DNA from: Winogradskya humida
GTDB lineage: Bacteria > Actinomycetota > Actinomycetes > Mycobacteriales > Micromonosporaceae
Direction: 5' to 3'
DNA length: 64,000 nt
NCBI RefSeq assembly: GCF_016862215.1
Contig: NZ_BOMN01000050.1
Location: 1 to 64,000 of the forward strand
Shown: positions 8,540-16,434 of the stretch, one piece after another
How the letters are laid out: each line of letters begins with the position of its first letter
Position numbering within the stretch: position 1 is the first letter of the stretch
The notes under the pieces: model-generated
The model's database searches: none
The model's input: only the letters and a program-made list of their open reading frames with translations
Told to the model about the DNA's origin: nothing
Translations under genes and position numbers: made by a program

Positions 8540-9471
8540 TTCTTGCCGAGGTGGTGCGTTCGGGGTTCACCGAGTGTGTGCACGAGGGTGCCGTGGTGGT
8601 GCTGGACGCCGCCGGTGCGGTGGTCGCCGCGGCGGGGGACGTAACCGGGCCGGTGTTTCCGCGTTCGTCCAACAAGCCGTTGCAGACGGTCGGGATGTTG
8701 CGCAGCGGTCTGCGTACGGCGGATCCGGCCGATCTTGCCCTGATCAGCGGCAGTCATTACGGCCAGCCGTTCCATGTGGCGCGGGCCCGCCGGATCCTGG
8801 AGACGGCCGGGCTGACCGAGGACGCACTGCGCTGTCCCGAGGCGCTGCCGTCGCTGGACAGCGAGCGCGACCTGGTCCTGCGTGAGGGCGGTGGGCCGTC
8901 GCGGATCCGGATGAACTGTTCCGGCAAGCACGCCGGCATGCTCGCGACCTGTGTCGAGAACGATTGGCCGCTCGACGATTACCGGGATGCCAAACACCCG
9001 TTGCAGGCGGCCATCGCCGCGGCGGTGACCGAGCTGGTCGGTGAGCCGATCGCCGCGACGGGGATCGACGGCTGTGGCGCGCCGGTCTTCGCGTTCTCGC
9101 TGACCGCGCTGGCCCGGGGGTTCCAGCGGCTGGTCGCGGCGCCGCCCACATCGTTCGAGCGGCTGGTCGCGGACACGATGCGGGCCGATCCGGAGCTGGT
9201 CGCGGGCACCGGCGCAGAGGACACGCTGCTGATGCGCGGGGTGCCGGGGCTGCTGGCGAAGGGCGGCGCGGAGGGCGTACAGGTGGTGGCGATCCCTGAG
9301 GTCGGTGCGGTCGCTCTCAAGATCTCCGACGGCGCCATGCGGGCGCGGATGCCGGTGCTGGTCTCGGGTCTGCGCAGGCTCGGTGTGGACGAGCCGGTCC
9401 TGACACAGCTGGCCGCCGTGCCCGTGCTGGGCGGCGGCAACGAGGTGGGCGAGGTCCGCGCGACCTGGTGA
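8536..9471 (+). CDS. L-asparaginase II family (Rhizobium etli type)
   Basis: The 311-aa enzyme of the serine-lactamase-like asparaginase class hydrolyses asparagine to aspartate and ammonia. The conserved blocks are FPRSSNKPLQ (Ser-x-x-Lys nucleophile region, about residues 45-54), ISGSHYGQP, MNCSGKHAGML (Cys/Lys zinc-site block) and GIDGCGAPVF (second zinc cysteine). No signal peptide is seen, so it is probably cytoplasmic. It is coupled to the BKACE gene, so the pair may form a small amino acid catabolic operon. It ends about 10 bp before the dyad that precedes the XRE gene. Confidence 0.88.
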   Translation: MILAEVVRSGFTECVHEGAVVVLDAAGAVVAAAGDVTGPVFPRSSNKPLQTVGMLRSGLRTADPADLALISGSHYGQPFHVARARRILETAGLTEDALRCPEALPSLDSERDLVLREGGGPSRIRMNCSGKHAGMLATCVENDWPLDDYRDAKHPLQAAIAAAVTELVGEPIAATGIDGCGAPVFAFSLTALARGFQRLVAAPPTSFERLVADTMRADPELVAGTGAEDTLLMRGVPGLLAKGGAEGVQVVAIPEVGAVALKISDGAMRARMPVLVSGLRRLGVDEPVLTQLAAVPVLGGGNEVGEVRATW

Positions 9472-9481
9472 CATGCTTCAC

Positions 9482-9518
9482 GCTAACTCTTGCTAGCATT
9501 TTGCTTGCAAGAGTTAGC
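9482..9518. promoter_or_regulatory. Candidate XRE autoregulatory operator (12-bp inverted repeat)
   Basis: GCTAACTCTTGC at 9482-9493 and its exact complement GCAAGAGTTAGC at 9507-9518 flank a 13-bp AT-rich spacer, 22 bp before the XRE regulator start. A long perfect dyad directly upstream of an HTH gene suggests autoregulation. It could also act as a weak terminator for the asparaginase gene, but no T tract follows. Confidence 0.55.
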
Positions 9519-9539
9519 ACCCCGCGCTACCTTCGATTC

Positions 9540-10046
9540 ATGGCCACCGGTAAGGATCTGCCCCAGGACGTCGGGACGTTCATCCGCGACCTGCGGCAGA
9601 CCGCGAAGATCTCGCTGCGGCAGCTGGCCGACCGGGCCGGGGTGAGCAACCCCTATCTCAGCCAGATCGAGCGGGGGCTGCGCAAGCCCAGCGCCGAGGT
9701 GCTGCAACAGCTGGCCAGCGCATTGCGGGTGTCGACTCCCGCGATGTACCTGCGCGCCGGCCTTCTCGACGGGGAAGGTCAGCAGGGGGTGATCGCGGCG
9801 ATCGCGGTCGACCCCGATCTGACGATCGCCCAGAAGCAGTCGCTGACCCAGATCTACGAGACGTTCCGCAACGAGAATGCCCGCCAGGCCGCCGACGACG
9901 CTGCCGCGGCCGCTGATGCCGACGCCACGGTGCCCGATCCCGCCACCGGCGAGGTCGAGGTCCCGGATGAGGACGCGGCCATCAAGGCGGAGCTCCTGAA
10001 GACGCAGACGCAGACCACGACCACTCAGCCCGAGGAGAAACCGTGA
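9540..10046 (+). CDS. XRE-family transcriptional regulator (Rv0474-like)
   Basis: The 168-aa regulator has an N-terminal lambda-repressor-type HTH (residues about 15-70: FIRDLRQTAKISLRQLADRA, then GVSNPYLSQIERGLRKPS). A helical segment and an acidic, Ala-rich disordered tail follow. Its immediate neighbours, an HbhA-like gene and a DUF2516 gene, reproduce the mycobacterial Rv0474-Rv0475-Rv0476 order. ATG at 9540 is chosen because the longer frame crosses the operator-like dyad. It overlaps the next gene by GTGA. Confidence 0.88.
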   Translation: MATGKDLPQDVGTFIRDLRQTAKISLRQLADRAGVSNPYLSQIERGLRKPSAEVLQQLASALRVSTPAMYLRAGLLDGEGQQGVIAAIAVDPDLTIAQKQSLTQIYETFRNENARQAADDAAAAADADATVPDPATGEVEVPDEDAAIKAELLKTQTQTTTTQPEEKP

Positions 10047-10504
10047 CCGAGCAGACCAAGACCCGTTTCCCTGCCCCGCTCTACGCCGCCGCCGGTGCCG
10101 GTGACCTCGCCTGGCAGGAGCTGCGCAAGCTCCCCGCCGTGGTCAGCGAGCTCAGCGACCGCGCCGCCGCGTCGCTGAAGACGGCGAACGACACCGCCAC
10201 CACCACCGCCGGATCGCTGCGGGAGAAGGCCGGCACGACCGACTTCGACAGGCTGCGCAGCACGGCCACCACGTCCGCCGTCGCCTTCGCCCAGGTGGCT
10301 CAAGAGCGTGCGGTGTCGGTCTACACCTCGCTGGTCGCCCGGGGCGAGCGCGTTGTCGGCACCGGCGTCGTCGACGCCGCCGACGTGGTCAACGCGGACA
10401 TGCTGACCACCGAGGAGCCGACCGCCGCGATCGCGCCCGGCGTCAGCCCGACCCCGGCGACGGTCAAGCCCCGCAAGCGCGTCACCAAGCCGGCCGCTGA
10501 GTAA
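10043..10504 (+). CDS. Heparin-binding haemagglutinin (HbhA)-like protein
   Basis: The 153-aa protein is predicted to be largely alpha-helical, with HbhA-like segments (LYAAAGAGDLAWQELRKLPA, SDRAAASLKTAND) and a Pro/Lys-rich basic C-terminus (VKPRKRVTKPAAE). In mycobacteria HbhA binds heparan sulfate through a lysine-rich tail and also associates with the cell envelope and lipid bodies. The tail here is much shorter, so adhesin activity should not be assumed. It is translationally coupled to the XRE gene and followed by a strong hairpin. Confidence 0.75.
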   Translation: MTEQTKTRFPAPLYAAAGAGDLAWQELRKLPAVVSELSDRAAASLKTANDTATTTAGSLREKAGTTDFDRLRSTATTSAVAFAQVAQERAVSVYTSLVARGERVVGTGVVDAADVVNADMLTTEEPTAAIAPGVSPTPATVKPRKRVTKPAAE

Positions 10505-10525
10505 TCGGCGACACGACCTTGATCA

Positions 10526-10553
10526 GCGGGCCCCCGTGAAAGCGGGGGCCCGC
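10526..10553 (+). terminator. Strong GC hairpin after the HbhA-like gene
   Basis: GCGGGCCCCCG-tgaaag-CGGGGGCCCGC is an 11-bp perfect stem with a 6-nt loop, 21 bp after the stop codon. There is no U tract, which is common for high-GC actinobacterial terminators. Confidence 0.75.
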
Positions 10554-10570
10554 GGCATAGAATCGTCGAC

Positions 10571-10882
10571 ATGATTTCCAGCGCGCCGCTGTTCTATGGC
10601 CATGTCAAGTTCTACATCGACGTGCTCGTTGTCATCGGATCGATGGTCGTGCAGGCCGTCGCCTTCATTCACTGCGTCACCCAGCGCGGCGACGGGTTCC
10701 AGGCCATCGGCACGCTGCCCAAGGGTGCCTGGCTCGCGATCCTCGCGGTCTGCATGGTGCTCACCCTGCTCGGCGGGGCCACCGGCATCTTCGGGCTGAT
10801 CGGCATCGCCGCGGCCCTGATCTACCTGCTCGATGTCCGCCCCGGCCTGCGTGACCTGTCGGACGGCAAGGGCTTCTGGTGA
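10571..10882 (+). CDS. DUF2516 family membrane protein (Rv0476-like)
   Basis: The 103-aa protein has three hydrophobic segments: VLVVIGSMVVQAVAFIHCV, WLAILAVCMVLTLLGG, and IFGLIGIAAALIYLLDV. A short polar end with LRDLSDGKGFW follows, typical of DUF2516. Function is unknown. Gene order with XRE and HbhA-like genes is conserved in mycobacteria. The stop overlaps the GTG of the hydrolase gene (GTGA). Confidence 0.8.
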   Translation: MISSAPLFYGHVKFYIDVLVVIGSMVVQAVAFIHCVTQRGDGFQAIGTLPKGAWLAILAVCMVLTLLGGATGIFGLIGIAAALIYLLDVRPGLRDLSDGKGFW

Positions 10883-11766
10883 GGTTCCGCCGCCCGGCAC
10901 CCCCGGACGGTGGCCCCCGGGCGCACGGCCCGGGACCCTCCGCGCCACGGACCGGCCGGCCCACCCTTCCGGCACCGCCGACCCAGCTCATCGAGACTCC
11001 GCGCGGCGCGAGCATCGAGCAGCTGGTCACCGGCACAGGCGAGCCGGTCACGGTCTTCGCCCACGGGCTCGCCGGCGACATCTCGGGCACCCGTCCGCTC
11101 GGCAGCGCCGTCCTCGGCCGCCGGGTCTTCTTCCATTTCCGGGGTCACGGCCGCTCCGAGGCGCCGCCCGGGCCGTGGAGCTTCGGTGACCTCGCGGCCG
11201 ACCTGCGCGCGGTCGCCGACAACGCGGGGGCGACCCGGGCCGTCGGGGTCAGCATGGGCTCGGGTGCGCTGTGCCGGTTGCTCGCCGAGGATCCCGGCCG
11301 GTTCGAGCGGATCGTCTGCTACCTCCCGGCGCCGCTGGACGGCGTGCGCCCCAAGATCGCCGAGGAGCGGTTGACGCGGTTGCTGGCCGCGGTCGAGTCC
11401 GGCGAGGCCGCGGCGGTGGCCTGGGCGGTCGAGGAGGAGCTACCCAACGCTGTTCGCGACACCCCGACCGGGTGGAGCTACCTGCGTCACCGGGTCGAAC
11501 AGCTGCTGCGGGACGGGCTCGCGCCCGAGCTCGAGACGTTGTGGCGGGAGCCGGCTGTTGCGGATGTCGGGGCGCTCCGGGCGTACAAAGGGAAGGCTCT
11601 GATCATCGGTTGTCAGGGCGACGAGGTGCATCCCGTGCCGTGGGCGGAGCAGCTCGCCGAGCTCCTGCCCGATGCGCAGCTGCACGTGTACGACCGGCCC
11701 TCCGTGCTGTGGACGAACCGCCAGGAGTTGCGGGACCGAATCTCCACGTTCCTGAACATGCCGTAA
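10879..11766 (+). CDS. Alpha/beta hydrolase
   Basis: The 295-aa protein shows the alpha/beta hydrolase pattern. There is an oxyanion strand (VTVFAHGLAGD), FFHFRGHGRSEAP, and the nucleophile elbow GVSMGSG (Ser in G-x-S-x-G). The acid region is IIGCQGDEVHP, where the histidine after DEV may be the catalytic one. The first 40 or so residues are Pro/Gly/Arg-rich and perhaps unstructured, so a start further downstream is possible. Substrate unknown. It is coupled to the DUF2516 gene. Confidence 0.75.
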   Translation: MRFRRPAPPDGGPRAHGPGPSAPRTGRPTLPAPPTQLIETPRGASIEQLVTGTGEPVTVFAHGLAGDISGTRPLGSAVLGRRVFFHFRGHGRSEAPPGPWSFGDLAADLRAVADNAGATRAVGVSMGSGALCRLLAEDPGRFERIVCYLPAPLDGVRPKIAEERLTRLLAAVESGEAAAVAWAVEEELPNAVRDTPTGWSYLRHRVEQLLRDGLAPELETLWREPAVADVGALRAYKGKALIIGCQGDEVHPVPWAEQLAELLPDAQLHVYDRPSVLWTNRQELRDRISTFLNMP

Positions 11767-11796
11767 CTTTTTGCGGGTTCGAGCGGTGTTAATGGC

Positions 11797-12234
11797 GTGC
11801 GGCTCACCCCGAAATCAGTCTTCCTCGGCATCGTGCTGCTCGGGTTCCCGTTCGCGATCGCGCTCGGCTGGTCCCTGGGTCACCAGGAGGCCCCGCCGGC
11901 GATCGTGAGCGCGGAACCGGGCGGAGCGGGTGGCATCGGCGCGGCCCCTGTCCGAGTCACCCACCCCACGGCCGAGGCCACCACATCACCGCGATCGGTG
12001 TCCGAACCGGTCTCCGTGATCGAACCTGTGGCGACCAGTGTCGCCCCCAGCGCGCTGCCGTCGGCACCCGCGCCGGCCACCTCCGAGACCACGTCACCGG
12101 CACCGACGCTGACCGAACCGCCGGTGCCCACCCCGACCTCGGTGGCCCCGAGCGAGCCGAGCGGGTCGCCCTCGCCGTCGGAATCTTCCGAACCTGCCCC
12201 CTCCTGGCTGGGCGGACTGTTCCTGAGGCGCTAG
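11797..12234 (+). CDS. Signal-anchored Ser/Thr/Pro/Ala-rich protein
   Basis: The 145-aa product starts with one hydrophobic segment (VFLGIVLLGFPFAIALGWSLG). A low-complexity external tail rich in Pro, Thr, Ser and Ala follows and ends in SWLGGLFLRR. The tail resembles cell-wall-spanning spacers of actinobacterial surface proteins. No enzymatic domain or sorting motif is visible. The GTG at 11797 is the only start that keeps the hydrophobic segment N-terminal. Confidence 0.55.
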   Translation: MRLTPKSVFLGIVLLGFPFAIALGWSLGHQEAPPAIVSAEPGGAGGIGAAPVRVTHPTAEATTSPRSVSEPVSVIEPVATSVAPSALPSAPAPATSETTSPAPTLTEPPVPTPTSVAPSEPSGSPSPSESSEPAPSWLGGLFLRR

Positions 12235-12245
12235 TCTCACGGGCC

Positions 12246-13061
12246 GTGACCGACTCTCCGCTCCGAGCCGCGGCCCAGCAGACCGGCGGCGCCGCCCGTG
12301 ACTTCTTCACCGGGGCGGGCCTGCTCGGCCGTGGCCTCGGTCTGGTGCTCGCCTCCCCGCGGCTGCTCGGCCTGGGCCTGCTGCCCGCGCTGCTCGCCGG
12401 GGTCCTCTACACCGGTGCCCTGTTCGCCCTGATCGCCTTTGTCGGCGACCTGGCCGCGGCGGTGACCTGGTTCGCCGACGGCTGGTCCACGGTGTGGCGG
12501 GACCTGATCCGGGTGGTCGCCGGTGCCGCGCTGATCGGCCTGTCCGGGCTGCTCGGCGTCCTGACCTTCACCGCGGTGACGCTGCTGATCGGCGACCCCT
12601 TCTACGAGAAGATCTCCGGTCTGGTGGAGCGTCGCTACGGTGGCGTGCCCGACGAGGTCGAGGTGCGGCTCCTGCATTCGCTGCGCCGGAGCCTCACGGA
12701 CTCGCTGCGGCTGATCGGCCTGTCGATCGCGTTCGGCATCCCGCTGTTCCTCGCCGGTTTCATCCCGGTCGTGGGTCAGACGGTGATCCCGGTGATCGGC
12801 GCGGCGGTCGGTGGCTGGCTGCTCGCCCTCGAGCTGACCGGGGTCCCCTTCGAACGCCGCGGCAAGCGACTCAAGCACCGCCGCGAGGAGCTGCGCAAAC
12901 GGCGGCCGCTCGCGCTGGGCTTCGGCGTCGCGGTCTTCCTGTGCTTCCTGATCCCGCTCGGCGCGGTGCTGCTCATGCCCGCCGCCGTCGCCGGCTCGAC
13001 CCTGCTGTCCCGCAAGGTGTTCGGCCTGCCTACCTCGATCGAACGGGTGGCATCCATCTAG
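12246..13061 (+). CDS. EI24 domain membrane protein (CysZ-like)
   Basis: The 271-aa protein has four to six hydrophobic segments and the EI24/CysZ features: a long first helix pair (LASPRLLGLGLLPALLAG), a reentrant middle portion around FYEKISGLVERRYG, and a basic segment (RRGKRLKHRREELRKRR) before the last two helices. CysZ members import sulfate in Gram-negatives. Actinobacterial EI24 proteins are uncharacterised and are not near sulfate genes here. GTG start at 12246. Confidence 0.75.
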   Translation: MTDSPLRAAAQQTGGAARDFFTGAGLLGRGLGLVLASPRLLGLGLLPALLAGVLYTGALFALIAFVGDLAAAVTWFADGWSTVWRDLIRVVAGAALIGLSGLLGVLTFTAVTLLIGDPFYEKISGLVERRYGGVPDEVEVRLLHSLRRSLTDSLRLIGLSIAFGIPLFLAGFIPVVGQTVIPVIGAAVGGWLLALELTGVPFERRGKRLKHRREELRKRRPLALGFGVAVFLCFLIPLGAVLLMPAAVAGSTLLSRKVFGLPTSIERVASI

Positions 13062-13070
13062 GCCATGGGG

Positions 13071-14087
13071 CTAGGCCGAGGCGCGGACGACCAGCTCGGT
13101 GGGGAGGACCACTGCGGCGGGTACGTCGAGCCGGTCATCGATCACGCCGAGCATCTGCCGTGCCATCGTGCGTCCCATGTCGACGATCGGCTGCCGGACC
13201 GTGGTCAGCGGCGGGTCGCTGAGCCTGCTGATCTCGACATCGTCGAAGCCGATGACCGCGACGTCGTGCGGGATCCGGCGGCCCGTCTCACGCAGGGCCT
13301 GCAGCGCGCCGTGGGCCATCATGTCGGAGGCCACGAAGACCGCGTCCAGCCCGGGGTCGCCGTCGAGCAGGACCCGCATCGCGCGGATGCCCGACTCGCG
13401 GGTGAAGTCGCCGATCGCGACCTGCTCGGGCAGGCCGGCCTCGGCGAGCGCGGTGCGGTAACCGGCGAGCCGGTCGATGCCCGCGACCATGTCCTGCGGC
13501 CCGGCGATCGTCGCGATCCGGCGGCGGCCGGTGGCCAGCAGGTGACGCACGGCGGCGGCGACCCCGCCCAGATGGTCGACGTCCACGTAGGGCACCAGCA
13601 GCTCGGTGGGGGTCATCGGGCGCCCGCTGCACACCACCGGGATGCCGAGCCGGGCCAGCGTGCCGGGCAGCGGGTCGGCGCCGTGCATCGAGGCGAACAT
13701 GACGCCGTCGACGTGGCCGGCCATGGCGTACCGCTCGACCCGGTCGTGGCTCGCGGCCGAGCCGGCCATCATCAGGACGAGCTGCTTGTCGGCCGCCTCG
13801 AGCTCCGTACTCACCCCGCGGATCACCGCGGGGAAGAACAGGTCGTCGGAGAAGACCCGGCTGGCCGTCTCGGGCAGGATCAGCGCGATCGACTCCGTGC
13901 GCTGGGTCACCAGGCTGCGCGCGGCCTGGTTGGGCACGTAGCCCAGCTCCTCGACGGCCTGCTTGACCGCGTCGCGGATGGCCACCGCGACCGTGGTCGA
14001 ACCGTTGACGACGCGGGAGACGGTCGCACGCGACACCCCGGCCCGGCGGGCCACCGCTTCGAGCGTCGGCCGCTCCCGCGTCACCAT
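13071..14087 (-). CDS. LacI-family transcriptional regulator
   Basis: The 338-aa repressor has an N-terminal HTH (PTLEAVARRAGVSRATVSRV, then VNGS) with hinge helix YVPNQAARSLVTQ, and a periplasmic-binding-protein-like sugar domain (FDDVEISRLSDPPLTTVRQP near the end). It follows the GH1 beta-glucosidase with 4 nt between the stop and this ATG, so it is in the same transcript and probably controls it in response to a glucoside. The TTG one codon earlier is less likely. Confidence 0.9.
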   Translation of the reverse strand: MVTRERPTLEAVARRAGVSRATVSRVVNGSTTVAVAIRDAVKQAVEELGYVPNQAARSLVTQRTESIALILPETASRVFSDDLFFPAVIRGVSTELEAADKQLVLMMAGSAASHDRVERYAMAGHVDGVMFASMHGADPLPGTLARLGIPVVCSGRPMTPTELLVPYVDVDHLGGVAAAVRHLLATGRRRIATIAGPQDMVAGIDRLAGYRTALAEAGLPEQVAIGDFTRESGIRAMRVLLDGDPGLDAVFVASDMMAHGALQALRETGRRIPHDVAVIGFDDVEISRLSDPPLTTVRQPIVDMGRTMARQMLGVIDDRLDVPAAVVLPTELVVRASA

Positions 14088-14091
14088 CAAC

Positions 14092-15498
14092 TCACTCCAG
14101 ACCGTTCCGTCGGATGACCGCGCTGTACCACTTGGCGCTCTGCTTGGGGAGCCGCTCCTGCGTCGCGTAGTCGACGTGCACGAGACCGAAGCGCTTGTTG
14201 TAGCCCTCGGCCCATTCGAAGTTGTCCATCAACGACCACGCGAAGTATCCCCGAAGGTCCACCCCGTGGGAAAGGGAGTCGAGACAGGCGCGCAGGTGCC
14301 CGTCGAAGTAGTCGATCCGGTCGGTGTCGTGCACCTCGCCGGTCTCCGGGGACGGCCCGTCGCCGTACGACGCGCCGTTCTCCGTGATCATCATCGGCAC
14401 GCCGTAGTCGTCGTGGATCCGGTTCAGCAGCCGGGTCAGCGCGGCCGGCTCGATCTGCCAGCCGATGTCGGTGATCGGGCCGACCGGCTTGCGGAATCCG
14501 ATGCCCTCGCTGCCCGGGGTGTCGAGGGCGGCGGGGGTGCCGGGCTTGGCCGACACGTACGTCGGCGTGTAGTAGTTCACGCCGAGCACGTCGATCGGGG
14601 CGTTGATGATCGCCTCGTCGCCGTCGTGGATGTAGTCGAGGTCGCCGAAGCGCGCCATGATCTCGCGGACGTCGGCGGGATATTCGCCCTTGAACAGCGG
14701 GTCGAGGAAGATCCGGTTGCCGACCCCGTCGACGATGCGGGCTGCGTCGACGTCGCCGGGGTTGGCCGGGTCGAGCGGCGCGACGGCCGTCGGGTTCAGG
14801 GTGATGCTGACCGTACGGGCGCCCGCGTCGCGCAGTGCCCGCGCGGCGAGCCCGTGCCCGAGCAGCAGGTGGTGCACGGCCTTGAAGGTCGAGCCCGGGT
14901 CCTGGATGCCGGGGGCGTGCACGCCGTTGCCGTACCCCAGGTAGGCCGAGCACCACGGCTCGTTCAGCGTGGTCCAGGTGTTGATCCGGTCGCCGAGGCG
15001 GGCGTAGACGATCTGGGCGTACTCGGCGAAGGCCTCGGCGGTCTCGCGGTTGGTCCAGCCGCCGCGGTCCTGCAGCGTCTGCGGCAGGTCCCAGTGGTAG
15101 AGGGTGACGACTGGGTCGATGCCCTGGCCGATCAGCTCGTCGGTGAGGCGGTCGTAGAAGTCCAGGCCGCGGGTGTTGACCGGGCCCGTGCCGTCGGGCT
15201 GGATGCGCGGCCAGGCGACCGAGAACCGGTAGGCGCCGAGCCCGAGGTCCTTCATCAGCGCCACGTCGTCGACGTAGCGGTGGTAGTGGTCGCACGCCAC
15301 GTCACCGGTGTGGCCGCGATGGACCCGCCCGGGCGTACGGCTGAACGTGTCCCAGATGGACGGGCCACGGCCGTCCTCGTTGACCGCGCCCTCGATCTGG
15401 TAGGACGCGGTAGCCGCACCCCAGACGAAGCCCTCCGGGAACCGGAGCCCCGCTGTCTGTGGCTCGCCGCTGGATTCCACCTCGACGGTTGCCGTCAT
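14092..15498 (-). CDS. GH1 beta-glucosidase
   Basis: The 468-aa glycoside hydrolase family 1 enzyme shows the whole set: FPEGFVWGAATASYQIEGA near the N-terminus, the acid/base glutamate in TTLNEPW (E180), the nucleophile in ITENGAS (E373), and YFAWSLMDNFEWAEGY near the end. It hydrolyses terminal beta-glucosides such as cellobiose. No signal peptide is present, so it works on imported sugars. It is the first gene of a two-gene unit with its LacI regulator. Confidence 0.93.
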   Translation of the reverse strand: MTATVEVESSGEPQTAGLRFPEGFVWGAATASYQIEGAVNEDGRGPSIWDTFSRTPGRVHRGHTGDVACDHYHRYVDDVALMKDLGLGAYRFSVAWPRIQPDGTGPVNTRGLDFYDRLTDELIGQGIDPVVTLYHWDLPQTLQDRGGWTNRETAEAFAEYAQIVYARLGDRINTWTTLNEPWCSAYLGYGNGVHAPGIQDPGSTFKAVHHLLLGHGLAARALRDAGARTVSITLNPTAVAPLDPANPGDVDAARIVDGVGNRIFLDPLFKGEYPADVREIMARFGDLDYIHDGDEAIINAPIDVLGVNYYTPTYVSAKPGTPAALDTPGSEGIGFRKPVGPITDIGWQIEPAALTRLLNRIHDDYGVPMMITENGASYGDGPSPETGEVHDTDRIDYFDGHLRACLDSLSHGVDLRGYFAWSLMDNFEWAEGYNKRFGLVHVDYATQERLPKQSAKWYSAVIRRNGLE

Positions 15499-15540
15499 GC
15501 GTCACCGCTCCCTGCGTGAAGGCCGCCGCTGCCGGTCGGC

Positions 15541-15577
15541 TGGACCGGCCCCGGGGGCGCCGAACTTAACCGGTCCA
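15541..15577. repeat. Inverted repeat in the gap before the GH1 gene
   Basis: TGGACCGG (15541-15548) and CCGGTCCA (15570-15577) flank 21 bp that contain a further C/G-rich dyad (ccccggggg). It lies between the DinB-like gene and the GH1 gene, both on the minus strand. It may be a terminator for the former or an operator for the LacI regulator; the sequence does not decide. Confidence 0.4.
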
Positions 15578-15631
15578 GCGTACGGCCAAACACCTTCCCG
15601 GGAACCCTCCGGAAGTTGCGGAACCGGCCGT

Positions 15632-16390
15632 TCAGCCTGCCCGCAGCGCGGAAATCAGCCGCGGATCGCCAACAATGTGAAGATTGTCTGGTTCGACGCG
15701 GCCCATCAAAGTGAGCAATAGGTCGCTCGCGGTGCCGGTCGCCTCGGCGCGCGGGTGATGATCGTCGGAGTCGAGGATCGTGCCCGTGTCGAGCAGCGAG
15801 ATGCCCGCGCCCCGCAGCCGCACGAACCACTCGTAGCTCGCGTCGGTCGCCACCAGGTGCACCACGCCGTGCAGATCGATCGGGCCCTTGCGGCGCCCGG
15901 CCGGCAGCCAGGTGTCGAGCACCTCGTTGACACCGTCGGCGGCGAGCTTGGTCTCGATCGCGGTCGCTCGCCCGGCGGCCGCCTCGGCGTCCCAGCGGTG
16001 CACCGAGACCTCGTGGGCGATGCGGCGCTGCCAGAACACCGCTTTTTTCGCCTGCGCGGGCCAGGACCAGGCGGGCAGATCGGGATCGAGCGCGTCCAGC
16101 GTCTCGATCGTGCCGGTCAGCTCGCGGCGCAGGGCATCCAGCGCCTCCGGCCACGGCGCCCGCGGGGGCTTGTCGGGATCCTCGGGTCTGTCGGTGACGC
16201 CGCGTGGCGCCGTCTCCCGGACCTGCCGCAGCACCGTGGTCAGGTGCTCGACGAGGTCGGCCACCGTCCAACCCGGACATGCGGCAACGGTGACCTCGGG
16301 GCCGGTCTCGGCGACGGCGTCCTGAAACGCCGGGCCATCGGCGCGCAGCGCCGCCAGCCAGAAGTCCTTCGTCGCGTTGAGCCTGTTCAT
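15632..16390 (-). CDS. DinB-fold maleylpyruvate isomerase family protein (TIGR03083-like)
   Basis: The 252-aa protein has the mycothiol-dependent/DinB-like four-helix metal-binding pattern: CPGWTVADLVEHLTTV (first metal histidine, about residue 49) and RRIAHEVSVHRWDAE (second pair, about residues 134-138). A C-terminal mSCP-like domain follows. In actinobacteria such proteins are often mycothiol-dependent isomerases or S-transferases, substrate unknown. A Shine-Dalgarno-like gggagaag lies 4 nt before the ATG. It diverges from murB. Confidence 0.78.
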   Translation of the reverse strand: MNRLNATKDFWLAALRADGPAFQDAVAETGPEVTVAACPGWTVADLVEHLTTVLRQVRETAPRGVTDRPEDPDKPPRAPWPEALDALRRELTGTIETLDALDPDLPAWSWPAQAKKAVFWQRRIAHEVSVHRWDAEAAAGRATAIETKLAADGVNEVLDTWLPAGRRKGPIDLHGVVHLVATDASYEWFVRLRGAGISLLDTGTILDSDDHHPRAEATGTASDLLLTLMGRVEPDNLHIVGDPRLISALRAG

Positions 16391-16434
16391 TCAGCTTCTC
16401 CCGCTGGAGGAGGACTACCTGTACGTCCCCTAGG

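Noticed and set aside
13065..14117. Plus-strand 350-codon frame opposite the LacI gene
   Set aside because: His/Asp/Arg-rich antisense shadow; the LacI HTH and sugar domain are clear on the minus strand.
15541..15577. Inverted repeat as the LacI operator of the GH1 gene
   Set aside because: Arms are 21 bp apart and lack the compact CG-centred palindrome usual for LacI sites, so it was listed only as a repeat.
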